NCBI RefSeq assembly: GCF_009796785.1
Contig: NZ_CP047026.1
Coordinates: 806,001-870,000 of the forward strand
DNA: 64,000 bases
Direction: 5' to 3'
From: Polaribacter sp. L3A8
GTDB taxonomy: Bacteria; Bacteroidota; Bacteroidia; Flavobacteriales; Flavobacteriaceae
A program made the position numbers and the translations under genes. Positions within the stretch are counted from its first letter, which is position 1; every line of letters starts with the position of its first letter. Below the pieces are notes generated by a model that saw only the letters and a program-made list of their open reading frames with translations, did not search any database and was not told the origin of the DNA. Below are positions 26,303 to 33,868 of the stretch, in pieces.

Positions 26303-26311
26303 AACAAAACC

Positions 26312-26329
26312 TCTCGACTGCGCTCGAGA
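26312..26329. repeat. Palindromic repeat, CTCGACTGCGCTC family, half copy
   Basis: TCTCGACTGCGCTCGAGA contains one arm of the element at 21150-21186, here in the hisC-hisD gap. Confidence 0.7.
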
Positions 26330-26343
26330 AGACATTTAATATA

Positions 26344-27627
26344 TTATTTTAAATCTTTTAAACGAATTGAAACTGCATTTTTATGTGCATCTAATCCTTC
26401 TGCTGCTGCCATTAACTCAATAGACTTTCCTATTGTTTTAATACCTTCTTTTGTAATTTTCTGAAACGTAATACTTTTGGTAAAACTATCTAAATTTACC
26501 CCTGAATACGATTTAGAAAATCCGTTTGTTGGTAAGGTATGGTTTGTACCTGATGCATAATCTCCTGCACTTTCTGGTGTATAATTACCTATAAAAACAG
26601 AACCTGCGTTTTCTATATTGTCTATGTAAAAATCATTATTATTTGTACAAACAATAAAATGTTCCGGACCATATTCATTAATTAACTCTAACGCTATTTC
26701 ATCATTTTCTACAAAAATAGACTTTGAATTTTGAATGGCTTTCTGAGCAATTTCTACTCTAGATAATTTAGCCAACTGAATTTCAATTTCCTTTTCTACT
26801 TTAGCAATCATTTCTTTTGATGTGGAAACCAAAACAACCTGACTGTCTGCGCCATGTTCTGCCTGACTTAATAAGTCTGACGCTACATAACTTGCATTTG
26901 CAGAATTATCTGCAACTACTAACAATTCACTTGGGCCAGCAGGCATATCTATAGCAACACCATGTTTTGTAGACAATTGTTTTGCCACTGTTACATACTG
27001 ATTTCCTGGACCAAATATCTTATAAACTTGCGGAATGGTTTCTGTACCAAATGTATACCCTGCAATTGCCTGTATACCACCTACTTTTATAATTTTTGTA
27101 ACACCACAAAGATTTGCTGCATATAAAATTGCTGGATGAATTTTACCTTCTTTATTTGGAGGAGAACACAATACAACTTCTTTACAACCTGCAATTTGAG
27201 CAGGAATAGCCAACATTAATACTGTAGAAAACAAAGGTGCTGTGCCTCCTGGAATATACAAACCAACTTTTTGAATTGGTCTTTTTTCTTGCCAACAAGA
27301 AACTCCGTTTACCGTTTCTACAAAAACTTTTGTTGTTTTTTGCGCTTCGTGAAACTTTGTAATATTGTCTTTAGCAACATTAATTGCTTCCTTTAATTCG
27401 TTAGAAACTAAAGTAATTGCTTCTTTTATTTCATTAACAGAAACAATATTGCTTTGTAAAGAAACACCATCAAACTTTTGAGTGTATTTCTGTACAGCTG
27501 CATCTCCATTTTCTTTGATATCAGCAAAAACATCATTTACAATACCTTCTATATCATCAACCGTTTTTGTGGGTCTTTCTAATATTTTATTCCAATCTTT
27601 TCTTGATGGGTTTATAATTGTATTCAT
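26344..27627 (-). CDS. hisD: Histidinol dehydrogenase
   Basis: A zinc-dependent NAD enzyme of 427 residues that oxidises histidinol twice to histidine, the last step. Recognisable stretches are VGLYIPGGTAPLFSTVLMLAIPAQIAGC, GGIQAIAGYTFGTE, FGPGNQYV, DMPAGPSELLVVAD, LLSQAEHGADSQ, EYGPEH and the active-site segment AGDYASGTNHTLPT. Typical length and ATG start. Confidence 0.97.
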   Translation of the reverse strand: MNTIINPSRKDWNKILERPTKTVDDIEGIVNDVFADIKENGDAAVQKYTQKFDGVSLQSNIVSVNEIKEAITLVSNELKEAINVAKDNITKFHEAQKTTKVFVETVNGVSCWQEKRPIQKVGLYIPGGTAPLFSTVLMLAIPAQIAGCKEVVLCSPPNKEGKIHPAILYAANLCGVTKIIKVGGIQAIAGYTFGTETIPQVYKIFGPGNQYVTVAKQLSTKHGVAIDMPAGPSELLVVADNSANASYVASDLLSQAEHGADSQVVLVSTSKEMIAKVEKEIEIQLAKLSRVEIAQKAIQNSKSIFVENDEIALELINEYGPEHFIVCTNNNDFYIDNIENAGSVFIGNYTPESAGDYASGTNHTLPTNGFSKSYSGVNLDSFTKSITFQKITKEGIKTIGKSIELMAAAEGLDAHKNAVSIRLKDLK

Positions 27628-27644
27628 AATCTATTTTTCTCCTT

Positions 27645-27663
27645 CAAGGTTGCTAAAACCTTG
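27645..27663. repeat. Short palindrome near the hisD start
   Basis: CAAGGTT (27645-27651), 5 bases, AACCTTG (27657-27663). It lies within 20 bases upstream of the hisD ATG and is related to 25210-25230. Confidence 0.55.
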
Positions 27664-27733
27664 TAGGTGTTTTACTTTTTAATTTATACTTACAGAGTTC
27701 TTTAAACCTTGCAGTATGTTTGCAAACTTGCCA

Positions 27734-27821
27734 TTTGCGTTAGGGATTGTAGCATTTGTTTGAGCTCTTTTTTCTTTTTCAGAAAAAAAGCGAGTGCGAA
27801 AAGCCCGTTAAAACGCCCAAA
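27734..27821. repeat. Dispersed intergenic repeat, copy 2
   Basis: It reads TGCGTTAGGGATTGTAGCAT, then TTGTTTGAGCTCTTTTTT, CAGAAAAAAAGCGAGTGCG and AAAGCCCGTTAAAACGCCC. The central part matches 7-64 at the left window end. The outer ends GCGTTAGGG and CCCGTTAAAACGC are partly complementary, giving a cruciform-like unit. Confidence 0.65.
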
Positions 27822-27848
27822 ATAGTATTCTAATTTTAATTTTTATCT

Positions 27849-27912
27849 GTCATTACTAGGTACGAAGCAATCTCTTACTTAAAACACAGGTTGCTTTGTG
27901 CCTCGCAATGAC
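27849..27912. repeat. Palindromic repeat, CATTGCGAGG family, copy 3
   Basis: The left arm GTCATTACTAGGTACGAAG and right arm TTTGTGCCTCGCAATGAC are imperfect complements. It ends 7 bases before the hisG stop at 27920. Confidence 0.75.
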
Positions 27913-27919
27913 GTACGTT

Positions 27920-28777
27920 TTACAATACCATTTTTTCGATAGGGCAAACTAAAATACCTTCTGCTCCGTTGGCTTTTAATTCATCTATAATTTCCCAAAA
28001 TTCATTTTTACTAATTACAGTGTGCACAGAACTCCAACCTTTTTCTGCCAATGGCAAAACAGTAGGACTTCTCATACCTGGTAACAAGTTTAAAATAGCA
28101 TCTAGTTTATCATTAGGTGCATTTAACAACACGTATTTAGAGTTTTGTCCTTTTAAAACGGATTGAATTCTAAACTGAATTTTCTCTAAAATGGCTCTTC
28201 TTTCTACTGATATTTTAGAAGAAACGGCTAATACAGCTTCTGACGTTAGTAAAACCTCTATTTCTTTTAAACCATTTTTAAATAAAGTGCTTCCACTAGA
28301 AACAATATCACAAATACCGTCTGCCAACCCAATATTTGGTGCAATTTCTACAGAACCGTTTATAATGTGAATATCTGCCTTAATATTTTTTTCTTTTAAA
28401 AACTTTTTTACCGTTTCTGGATACGAAGTTGCAATTCTTTGTCCGTCTAAATCTTGTAACGAATTTGCATTCGATTCTTTTGGCACCGCAATAGAAACCT
28501 TACATTTAGAAAAACCTAAACGTTCTACAAACTCTATATCTGCTCCTTTTTCTATTAAAACATTCTCTCCAATAATGGCAGCATCTACTACTCCATCTTT
28601 TAAATATTGAGGAATATCGCCATTTCTAAGATAGAAAACTTCTACAGGAAAATTTCTTGCGGATGCTTTTAATTGATCTTTTCCGTTGTCTATTGAGATT
28701 CCGATATCTTTTAAGATATTCATTGAATCTTCATTTAATCTTCCTGACTTCTGTACTGCAATTCTTAAATTACTCAT
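27920..28777 (-). CDS. hisG: ATP phosphoribosyltransferase, long form
   Basis: HisG condenses ATP with PRPP, the first and feedback-inhibited step of histidine synthesis. The 285-residue length marks the long form with a C-terminal ACT-like regulatory domain (about residues 210-285). Motifs are LRIAVQKSGRLNEDSMNIL, GDIPQYLKDGVVDAAIIGENVL, ATSYPETVKKFL and the PRPP loop GLADGICDIVSSGSTL. The start was set at 28777 because MSNLRIAV is the conserved N-terminus. It is the first gene of the operon, preceded by an attenuation leader. Confidence 0.97.
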   Translation of the reverse strand: MSNLRIAVQKSGRLNEDSMNILKDIGISIDNGKDQLKASARNFPVEVFYLRNGDIPQYLKDGVVDAAIIGENVLIEKGADIEFVERLGFSKCKVSIAVPKESNANSLQDLDGQRIATSYPETVKKFLKEKNIKADIHIINGSVEIAPNIGLADGICDIVSSGSTLFKNGLKEIEVLLTSEAVLAVSSKISVERRAILEKIQFRIQSVLKGQNSKYVLLNAPNDKLDAILNLLPGMRSPTVLPLAEKGWSSVHTVISKNEFWEIIDELKANGAEGILVCPIEKMVL

Positions 28778-28816
28778 TTTTGTTTTTGTTTGATGCCTGA
28801 GCAAATACGGTTTAAA

Positions 28817-28852
28817 ATTAAAAAAACCCGTTTGATTTGCTCAAACGGGTTT
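28817..28852 (-). terminator. Attenuator terminator in the his leader
   Basis: On the minus strand AAACCCGTTTGA (28852-28841), loop GCAAA, TCAAACGGGTTT (28835-28824) forms a perfect 12-bp stem followed directly by a T-rich run (28823-28817 and beyond). It ends about 46 bases before the hisG ATG, between the His-rich leader peptide and hisG, as expected for transcription attenuation. Confidence 0.85.
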
Positions 28853-28882
28853 ATAAATATCTTGATTTTATTCAATACACTT

Positions 28883-28939
28883 TTAAATCGCTTGACTGCA
28901 ATTGTAAAAATGATGATGATGGTTTTGAATAAATGTCAT
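28883..28939 (-). CDS. His operon leader peptide
   Basis: An 18-codon ORF starting with ATG encodes MTFIQNHHHHFYNCSQAI, with four consecutive CAT histidine codons at 7-10. It lies 31 bases before the terminator hairpin and about 105 bases before hisG. In attenuation, scarce His-tRNA stalls the ribosome at these codons and lets transcription continue into hisG. TTTATTCAA inside the leader (28933-28925, mRNA sense) is perfectly complementary to TTGAATAAA just past the stop (28875-28867). That pairing spans the His codons and would be opened by a ribosome there. The exact antiterminator was not resolved. A His run of this kind is unlikely by chance in this position. Confidence 0.85.
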   Translation of the reverse strand: MTFIQNHHHHFYNCSQAI

Positions 28940-28958
28940 GTCTTGTTTATTTCTTTGG

Positions 28959-28991
28959 CAAATATCAAAATTTTATTTTTAATAATACAAA
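28959..28991 (-). promoter_or_regulatory. Candidate his operon promoter
   Basis: On the minus strand TTTG (28991-28988), 21-base spacer, GATATTTG (28966-28959): a 7/8 match to TAnnTTTG, 20 bases before the leader-peptide ATG. Confidence 0.45.
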
Positions 28992-29269
28992 CTATTCACT
29001 TAAAAATTAGTTTTAATGTTAATATTTATCAGTTTTTAATTTTTTGTTTGATTTTACAACTCTCATTTTTTGATTTTTTAATAAATGACAATAAAAACAA
29101 AACATTCTGTAATTAGCATACCTATAAAACCAACTCATATTTAAACATTACCTATAATCCTATCAATTTAAAACAAGACGCTATTGCACAATCGTTTCAG
29201 AAACATCTTTTGAACTCAAAAATCTACCGCCAATAGTCTTTATAAAACGGATACATGGATTAGAAGCAC

Positions 29270-29277
29270 TATTTTTG
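29270..29277 (+). promoter_or_regulatory. -7 box for the MBL-fold gene
   Basis: TATTTTTG, an exact TAnnTTTG match 31 bases before the ATG at 29309. No clear -33 TTG. The rest of the 28992-29269 gap has nothing recognisable. Confidence 0.45.
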
Positions 29278-29308
29278 ATGAAAATTGCAATGCATCAATT
29301 TAAATAAA

Positions 29309-30445
29309 ATGATTAAAAAGATATTAAAACACATAATGATAACAACTCTTATTATAATAGGCATATTAGTAATCGCTTACTTCTTATTTACAAATTATTA
29401 CCCAAGTTTTGGTGGAGATGTTTCTAAAGAGGAACAAGAAACCTACAAAACATCTCAACAATTTAAAGACGGCAAATTTAACAACACCAATCCGGTGCCT
29501 AAAGAGTTAAGCTTTAACGAGAATTTAAAGGTAGCTTATACCTTTTTTACTAAAAAAGTACCAAATGCAAGACCTAAAGAAGATTTAAAACCCATTACTA
29601 TAGATTCTTTAAGTATTGCTAATTATAAAGGGAAAGCTAGAATGATTTGGTTTGGGCATTCGTCTTTTCTATTACAAATAGACGGAAAAACAATTTTACT
29701 AGATCCTATGTTTGGTAAAGTACCTGCACCTCATCCGCTGTTAGGTGCAAACCGTTTTAATGAACAGTTTCCGATAGAAATTGCCAAATTACCAAAAATT
29801 GATGCCGTCATTTTTTCTCACGATCATTACGATCATTTAGATTATGAATCTATTTTAAAAATTAAAGACAAAACCAATCATTTTTATGTTCCCTTAGGTG
29901 TGGGTACACATTTAAAAGCTTGGAACATTCCTTCTCATAAAATAACAGAACTAGATTGGTGGCAAAATGTACAGTTAGATAATTTAAACTTGGTGTGTAC
30001 GCCTGCGCAACATTTTTCTGGTAGAAAATTAAACAACGGACAAAGTACTTTATGGAGTTCTTGGGTTATTCAGTCTAAAAATGAAAACATTTACTTTAGT
30101 GGTGATAGTGGCTACGCAAAGCACTTTAAAGAAATTGGTAAAAAATATGGCCCTTTCGATTTAGCTTTGATGGAATGTGGGCAATACAACGAAATGTGGA
30201 CTGATATACACATGATGCCAGAAGAAACTGCCCAGGCAGGAATTGATGTGCAAGCAGAGAAAATAATTCCGATTCATTGGGGTGGTTTTAAATTGGCTAT
30301 GCACGAATGGACAGATCCCATTGAGCGTGTAACTATAAAAGCGAAAGAATTAAACCTAAAAGTAATTACGCCTAAAATTGGTGAAGAAATTATAGTGAAA
30401 GATTCGCTACAGACCTACACCAATAATTGGTGGAAAGATTTGTAG
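29309..30445 (+). CDS. MBL-fold metallohydrolase (NAPE-PLD/UlaG-like)
   Basis: The 378-residue protein has an N-terminal membrane anchor (about residues 8-29) followed by a metallo-beta-lactamase fold. MIWFGHSSFLLQIDGKTILLDPMFG begins the domain, SHDHYDHLD is the HxHxDH metal motif, TPAQHFSGR and YFSGDSGYAKHF provide further ligands, and IPIHWGGFKLAMHEW closes the site. It matches the branch containing NAPE-phospholipase D and UlaG; the natural substrate is unknown. The active site probably faces the periplasm. The ATG at 29309 was preferred over a TTG at 29285. Confidence 0.9.
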   Translation: MIKKILKHIMITTLIIIGILVIAYFLFTNYYPSFGGDVSKEEQETYKTSQQFKDGKFNNTNPVPKELSFNENLKVAYTFFTKKVPNARPKEDLKPITIDSLSIANYKGKARMIWFGHSSFLLQIDGKTILLDPMFGKVPAPHPLLGANRFNEQFPIEIAKLPKIDAVIFSHDHYDHLDYESILKIKDKTNHFYVPLGVGTHLKAWNIPSHKITELDWWQNVQLDNLNLVCTPAQHFSGRKLNNGQSTLWSSWVIQSKNENIYFSGDSGYAKHFKEIGKKYGPFDLALMECGQYNEMWTDIHMMPEETAQAGIDVQAEKIIPIHWGGFKLAMHEWTDPIERVTIKAKELNLKVITPKIGEEIIVKDSLQTYTNNWWKDL

Positions 30446-30775
30446 TATCCTTTTTACATTGAAAGAGTTATCAACATAAAAAGTTGACAATAGTTGTTAA
30501 GTTGATGACAATTATCACGTTTTTATCCTTTGAATTCTATAAATTTGAAACAGATTGCTGAAAAATAAAATTGCTAGACGTTTTCAAAATCTTTATATAT
30601 TAATAATTCCTGATAGAACAACTAGTTTTGGTTGTTTTCTTTGGGATGTAATGAGGTGTTGTTAGCTTTCAGTTTGTTGAGTATAAATTAAAAGCACTAT
30701 GTGGAAAACCGTAAGACTATTCTTTTCTAAAAACTTTACTTTGTAAATATTAAATTTAAAGAAGTAAATACAATT
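30446..30775. other. Non-coding gap
   Basis: About 330 AT-rich bases between the MBL-fold gene and the lipoprotein gene. No terminator, RNA gene or ORF of credible length recognised. ACTTTG at 30730-30735 is only a weak promoter candidate. Confidence 0.4.
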
Positions 30776-31411
30776 ATGAAAAAAATCACATTATTACTAA
30801 TTGGAGTAACTTTTATTATTTCTTGTGGAAACAATAAAGAGGAACAAATGTTGTACAATTATCAACAGAAAAATGTTAAGGCTTTAAATTTTGACTTAAA
30901 AGACCTGGATTTTAAGATTCAAAAAATAGAAAAAATTACTGATATAAGTGCTGCTGATAGTATAAAACTCGTAAAACAAAAGCTTGCAGAATATTGGACA
31001 AAAAAACCTGAACAAGCACTTATAGACACTTTGAGTTTTAAATATGTGAAAGATATTATAAATAAGACCATAAGGCAACAAGATACTCTTTATAAATCTT
31101 ATCAAGAATTAGTATTGTCTGCAATTCGTAGAAATGGATTTTCCGATAAATTAAGGTATAAAAGACAAAGAGATAACGCAATGGAGCAAAAGTTATCAAA
31201 TGAAAAAATACTAATTAAAATAAAATCTCTTGAAAAATATTACAATCAACTTTCAGAAAACCTAGACTCTATACTTTCGTCAAAATATAAAGCAACTTAT
31301 TCACAAAACAACCCAATGCTAGGAAATACAAAACAAACTTTTGACAAAATATTTTATACTAATTCTACACAAACTGAATTTGTAATAAGAGAATCAACAA
31401 ATAATGACTAA
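30776..31411 (+). CDS. Lipoprotein of unknown function
   Basis: The 211-residue protein starts MKKITLLLIGVTFIISCGNN, a clear lipoprotein signal with Cys near residue 17. The mature part is almost entirely helical and charged (KALNFDLKDLDFKIQKIEKI, KRQRDNAMEQKLSNEKILIKIKSLEKYYNQL), suggesting coiled coil. No family recognised. It opens the accessory stretch that continues to 35604. Confidence 0.65.
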   Translation: MKKITLLLIGVTFIISCGNNKEEQMLYNYQQKNVKALNFDLKDLDFKIQKIEKITDISAADSIKLVKQKLAEYWTKKPEQALIDTLSFKYVKDIINKTIRQQDTLYKSYQELVLSAIRRNGFSDKLRYKRQRDNAMEQKLSNEKILIKIKSLEKYYNQLSENLDSILSSKYKATYSQNNPMLGNTKQTFDKIFYTNSTQTEFVIRESTNND

Positions 31412-31496
31412 AAATTGTTAAATTATTGTTTCATTCAAATTAGTTACATTTATATAACAAAACAACTTTAGTAACAAACAAAAAAAAACCAAATCC

Positions 31497-31523
31497 AATA
31501 ATAATAATAATAATAATAATAAT
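31497..31523 (+). repeat. AAT trinucleotide repeat, nine units
   Basis: Nine perfect AAT units. The last T is the first base of the TTG start codon of the next gene, so the repeat occupies the whole ribosome-binding region. Slippage would change the spacing between any upstream promoter or translation signal and the start. Confidence 0.9.
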
Positions 31524-32401
31524 TGAACATAGTATATAATATAGTAATACCAATAATTTCAGCTTTAGTCGGAGGTATGTTTTCTGTCTGGGTTTTTAAC
31601 AAAGGGTTAGCTAGAAAAATAAAAGAAGAAAGGTGTAATAGAATTAAAAATAATTACCAAATCGAAGAGTATTTCTTTTATAATTTAAGGGCTATATTAT
31701 GCTTCATTGATAGACAGGTCAATGGGATTTCTGAAACATCACAGAACACCAAAAATTGGTATAATAAAAATTTAACATTAGTAACGTTTTCTGAATTAAA
31801 AATGACCGAATTAAGAGAATTAGACTTTAAATTATTATTTCAAATTTTAGTAATTGATAGAATAGGTAAATCAGAAAAAAAAGCACATGATTTTATTGAT
31901 ATCAAAAATTGTCTTCACAACATTGAGGACTTTGTTGAAAAGCACAAAAAGGAAAACGAAAAATTTCAGATTGAACTAGAAAAACATTTGGATAATTGGA
32001 ATAATTCCATACAAAGGCTTATGCAACTTTATAATCATTTTGTATTCCTCAAACCAAACGAGGATGATAAATTAATGCCGATTCTAAAAAAACATATTTT
32101 TACGAAACAAACAAAATTAACGAATAAAGGAATTCAACAAAATATGGAGATTTTTTATAAATCATTTATTCTCCCTTTAAAGAAAGATATTTTAGTTTAT
32201 AAAAACTTGAATGACGAAAGAATACTACCAATTATAGATAATATTATAGAATGTCAAAATAGCTATCAACAAACAAAAAATTTGAGGTATCAAAGACGTA
32301 AAAATTTGCTTTTCTCTGGAAGAAGATTAATTAGTGTAAAACATATTTTAAAGAAAAGCTTGGAATCAATAGAAAAAAGAAAAAAAAAACGAATTGACTA
32401 A
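31523..32401 (+). CDS. Single-span membrane protein, unknown
   Basis: The 292-residue protein has one N-terminal membrane segment (about residues 3-25, IVIPIISALVGGMFSVWVF) followed by a long, lysine-rich, helical cytoplasmic domain with no recognised fold. The start is TTG at 31523: a stop codon lies directly upstream in frame, and the first ATG (31577) would lose most of the membrane segment. The AAT repeat abuts the start. The anchored-effector layout and its neighbours would fit a phage-defence or exclusion protein, but nothing in the sequence proves it. Confidence 0.6.
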   Translation: MNIVYNIVIPIISALVGGMFSVWVFNKGLARKIKEERCNRIKNNYQIEEYFFYNLRAILCFIDRQVNGISETSQNTKNWYNKNLTLVTFSELKMTELRELDFKLLFQILVIDRIGKSEKKAHDFIDIKNCLHNIEDFVEKHKKENEKFQIELEKHLDNWNNSIQRLMQLYNHFVFLKPNEDDKLMPILKKHIFTKQTKLTNKGIQQNMEIFYKSFILPLKKDILVYKNLNDERILPIIDNIIECQNSYQQTKNLRYQRRKNLLFSGRRLISVKHILKKSLESIEKRKKKRID

Positions 32402-32500
32402 AAAAGCCTGCAATTATTCCTTTTTTTTCTCTTAATTTATGTAACCAACCATTGTAAGTAATAATGAACTGTAGAAAATTATAACGTTTATATAATTTAA

Positions 32501-33640
32501 ATGGCAAAAAAGATAAACACTGAAGAAATAATTAAACGATTTAAGCAGTCTCATGGAGATGAATATGATTATAGCTTAGTTTCATATTCCAAAATGAAAG
32601 AGAAAGTTGAAATTGTATGTTCATTACACGGATCTTTTTGGCAAACTCCTGACCATCATATTCGTGGAACAAAATGTCCTGAGTGTAGGTTGAAAGAACA
32701 AGGAAAACTAAAAAAAGAAAAAGCAGCAAATAAATTTATCGAAAAATCAATTTCTATTCATGGAAATATTTATGATTATTCTAAAACGGAATATAAGGGC
32801 AATAAAATAAAAGTTGAAATTATTTGCCAAAAACACGGAAACTTTAAACAAACACCTAGTAACCATTTGTCAGGTTTTGGATGTTCAAAATGTGGGAGAG
32901 AGAGGACTGAATTATCAAGAAAATTACAACCAAAAGAATTTTATAAGAGATGTAAAGAACTTCATAGTAATTTTTATTCATACCCAAAAAATGACTATCA
33001 GAATCCTGAATCAAAAATAGATGTCACTTGCCCAAAACATGGTGATTATAAAATTAAGGCAAGAAATCATCTTTGGATTAGTCAAGGCTGCAATGCTTGC
33101 TATAAAGAATCTAAAGGAATTAACAGAAGAATACCTTGGTCAGAATTTATTAAAGCAGCAAAAAAATATCATGGTAATATATACAAGTATGACCATAATT
33201 CATTTGAAATGTTGTCTGAACCGTTAAGTATATTTTGCAAAAAACATGGATGGTTTGAACAACGAGGACACAAACATATTGCAGGTCAAGGTTGCCCTAA
33301 ATGTGCAAGACAACTACATCGTGGAAAATGGAACTCGAATTTAATACCTGATGAACTAAAAAATTTGAATTGTAATTTATACTATTTTCGATTGACTGGA
33401 AATTCAGAAACTTTTTATAAAATCGGAATTACAAATAATGTGAACAGAAGAAAAAAAACTATTGAACGAGAATCAAATTATTATTATAAAATAGAAGTTG
33501 TTCAGATTTTAGAAGGGACATTGTATTCATCTATGCAATTTGAAGAACTACTACATAAAGAATATAAAGAAGATTCTTATATTCCTAAAATAAAATTCCC
33601 AGGTTACACCGAATGTTTTTCAATTGATGTTTTATCCTAA
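32501..33640 (+). CDS. DUF723-like zinc-ribbon repeat protein with GIY-YIG-like C-terminus
   Basis: The 379-residue protein contains four tandem units of about 58 residues, at roughly 10-67, 78-134, 147-203 and 216-272. Each has the pattern HG-x-YDYS ... C-x2-HG-F-x-Q-x-H-x2-G-x2-C-x2-C, with one Cys/His pair and one CxxC pair that could hold zinc. The C-terminal 90 residues begin YYFRLTGNSETFYKIGITNN and continue NRRKKTIE, which resembles GIY-YIG nucleases of the MUG113/T5orf172 type; Glu343-Glu344 or nearby could serve as the metal ligand. The likely role is a DNA-binding nuclease from phage or a mobile element. Confidence 0.75.
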   Translation: MAKKINTEEIIKRFKQSHGDEYDYSLVSYSKMKEKVEIVCSLHGSFWQTPDHHIRGTKCPECRLKEQGKLKKEKAANKFIEKSISIHGNIYDYSKTEYKGNKIKVEIICQKHGNFKQTPSNHLSGFGCSKCGRERTELSRKLQPKEFYKRCKELHSNFYSYPKNDYQNPESKIDVTCPKHGDYKIKARNHLWISQGCNACYKESKGINRRIPWSEFIKAAKKYHGNIYKYDHNSFEMLSEPLSIFCKKHGWFEQRGHKHIAGQGCPKCARQLHRGKWNSNLIPDELKNLNCNLYYFRLTGNSETFYKIGITNNVNRRKKTIERESNYYYKIEVVQILEGTLYSSMQFEELLHKEYKEDSYIPKIKFPGYTECFSIDVLS

Positions 33641-33868
33641 TTTCAAAAAAAATAAATTATTACATACAACACCATATAAACTTTACTACTGGTTTTAGCC
33701 AATTTACAAAAGTCCTCTCGGACTTTCTATCTGTTATTTATTTGCTAACTTTAGTGCTTAATTCACGCAACAAAACATATTCAAACACTTTAGGCACAAG
33801 TAACCCACGAATGAAAATTCAGTAAAAAAATGTACCTTTACATTTAGTAAAAAACACTAGAAAGATTC

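Noticed and set aside
26303..26335. Upstream extension of hisC to the ATG at 26335
   Set aside because: The added codons read through a dispersed palindrome; the conserved N-terminus begins at 26302.
28790..29116. Plus-strand 108-codon open frame upstream of the MBL-fold gene
   Set aside because: It lies antisense to the his leader, reading through the terminator hairpin and the promoter region. The composition is low-complexity AT-rich and no family is visible.
33641..33868. Possible integron attC-like site with the hairpin AAAGTCC/GGACTTT at 33709-33726
   Set aside because: No convincing pair of core sites and no integrase in the window. The hairpin lacks a T-run and remains unexplained.
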